A stretch of 7,071 nucleotides of DNA. Source: Collinsella sp. Its GTDB lineage: Bacteria; Actinomycetota; Coriobacteriia; Coriobacteriales; Coriobacteriaceae. The notes beneath the pieces were generated by a model. That model was given only the letters and a program-made list of their open reading frames with translations, was not told the origin of the DNA and did not search any database. Within the stretch, counting starts at the first letter, position 1; the number at the start of each line of letters is the position of its first letter. This document shows, in pieces, positions 6,622 through 7,071 of this stretch. The translations under genes and the position numbers were made by a program. The stretch lies in the NCBI GenBank assembly GCA_019419485.1, contig DXZV01000061.1, positions 1 to 7,071 of the forward strand, in the 5' to 3' direction.

Positions 6622-6906
6622 CTATCCCTCGTCGCCGGCGTCGTACACGATATCGAGGCCACAAACAGGGCATTTCTCCGGATACACCGGCATATGAACG
6701 CCTGTCCGTTTTCTCACTTCGTCGCTGAGTCTGTCGCGCGCATCGATAAACCGAATGTCGAGACACGGTATTTGCGAGCCGCAGCAAGGGCAGGTGACGA
6801 CAAACGACGCGCAATCAACCTCTACGCTCGGAAACATAATGTTGTCTATAAGGGCACACGGCAGTTTTCCGTACTTCCCCATCGCAATATCGCCTCGCCA
6901 GCTCAT
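6622..6906 (-). CDS. Small protein with two CPxCG zinc knuckles
   Basis: The 94-residue protein carries CPCCG (39-43) and CPVCG (79-83), a four-cysteine pattern expected to hold one zinc ion, separated by a charged helix-like stretch (DARDRLSDEVRKR, 55-67). Three other cysteines (17, 32, 48) are not in knuckle motifs. I do not recognise a named family. The start at 6906 is chosen because AGGGGAG lies 5 bases upstream; the frame extends to 6978, but that extension has no ribosome binding site. The codons look less GC-biased than those of glmM, which may mean an accessory gene. It ends 37 bases from the end of the convergent DUF5710 gene, with no evident terminator between them. Roles in nucleic-acid or protein binding are possible but only guesses. 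Confidence 0.7.
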   Translation of the reverse strand: MSWRGDIAMGKYGKLPCALIDNIMFPSVEVDCASFVVTCPCCGSQIPCLDIRFIDARDRLSDEVRKRTGVHMPVYPEKCPVCGLDIVYDAGDEG

Positions 6907-7028
6907 ACACGCTCCCCTCTCGCTATACAAATCAGGAAGAGCATGCACCGGCGGGCGTGCGCGAGATTGCATCGCCACGCGATCCGATCAAACAACACGA
7001 TCGTCAAAGAATGCCAAAGCCAAATACG

Positions 7029-7071
7029 CTAATACGGCAGAAGCCCCGCCTTTTCACGCTTCTTTTCCGAG
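7029..7071 (-). CDS. Possible 3' end of a minus-strand gene
   Basis: Reading the minus strand from the window edge, 13 codons encode SEKKREKAGLLPY and end in TAG (7031-7029). The lysine-rich tail looks like a plausible protein C-terminus, and its orientation would place it upstream of the small zinc-knuckle gene with a 122-base gap. It is too short to identify or confirm. Confidence 0.35.
   Translation of the reverse strand, partial: SEKKREKAGLLPY

Noticed and set aside
6907..6978. Longer start for the zinc-knuckle protein
   Set aside because: No ribosome binding site is seen at 6978, while the ATG at 6906 has AGGGGAG at 5 bases.

Overview
The window looks like chromosomal DNA from a high-GC Gram-positive bacterium. 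The style of the proteins and the codon use suggest Coriobacteriia, perhaps Collinsella or a relative, but that is inference from recognition and not a database match. Most of it is ordinary housekeeping and membrane-protein sequence. I found no phage, IS element or CRISPR array.

Layout: (1) Bases 1-120 are the 3' end of an unidentified plus-strand gene. (2) Bases 121-325 are a convergent intergenic stretch with strong fold-back potential: an imperfect inverted repeat of about 100 bases, then a perfect 13-bp hairpin that begins inside the glmM stop codon. (3) Three minus-strand genes follow, in transcription order from right to left: an EamA/DMT-family transporter (4176-5198), a large membrane-anchored DUF4012 protein (1741-4026) and glmM, phosphoglucosamine mutase (326-1657). 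A hairpin with a U-rich tail lies between the DUF4012 gene and glmM, directly against the glmM ribosome binding site. (4) A tRNA-Val(GAC) gene on the plus strand (5488-5562) has an AT-rich upstream block, a near-consensus promoter and a strong intrinsic terminator. (5) After about 290 bases with no recognised gene comes a plus-strand DUF5710 protein with two CxxC pairs (5898-6584). It converges on a small minus-strand protein with two CPxCG zinc knuckles (6622-6906). The last bases appear to hold the 3' end of another minus-strand gene.

How the genes relate: GlmM makes glucosamine-1-phosphate for UDP-GlcNAc and hence peptidoglycan. The DUF4012 protein is predicted to sit in the envelope with most of its mass outside the membrane. 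The two could share an envelope theme, but the hairpin between them suggests separate or attenuated transcription. The DUF5710 and CPxCG proteins are the least understood part and have no clear link to the rest. I see no convincing evidence of a new multi-gene system. The best leads are the large intergenic fold-back, the hairpin in the glmM leader and the two cysteine-pair proteins downstream of the tRNA.
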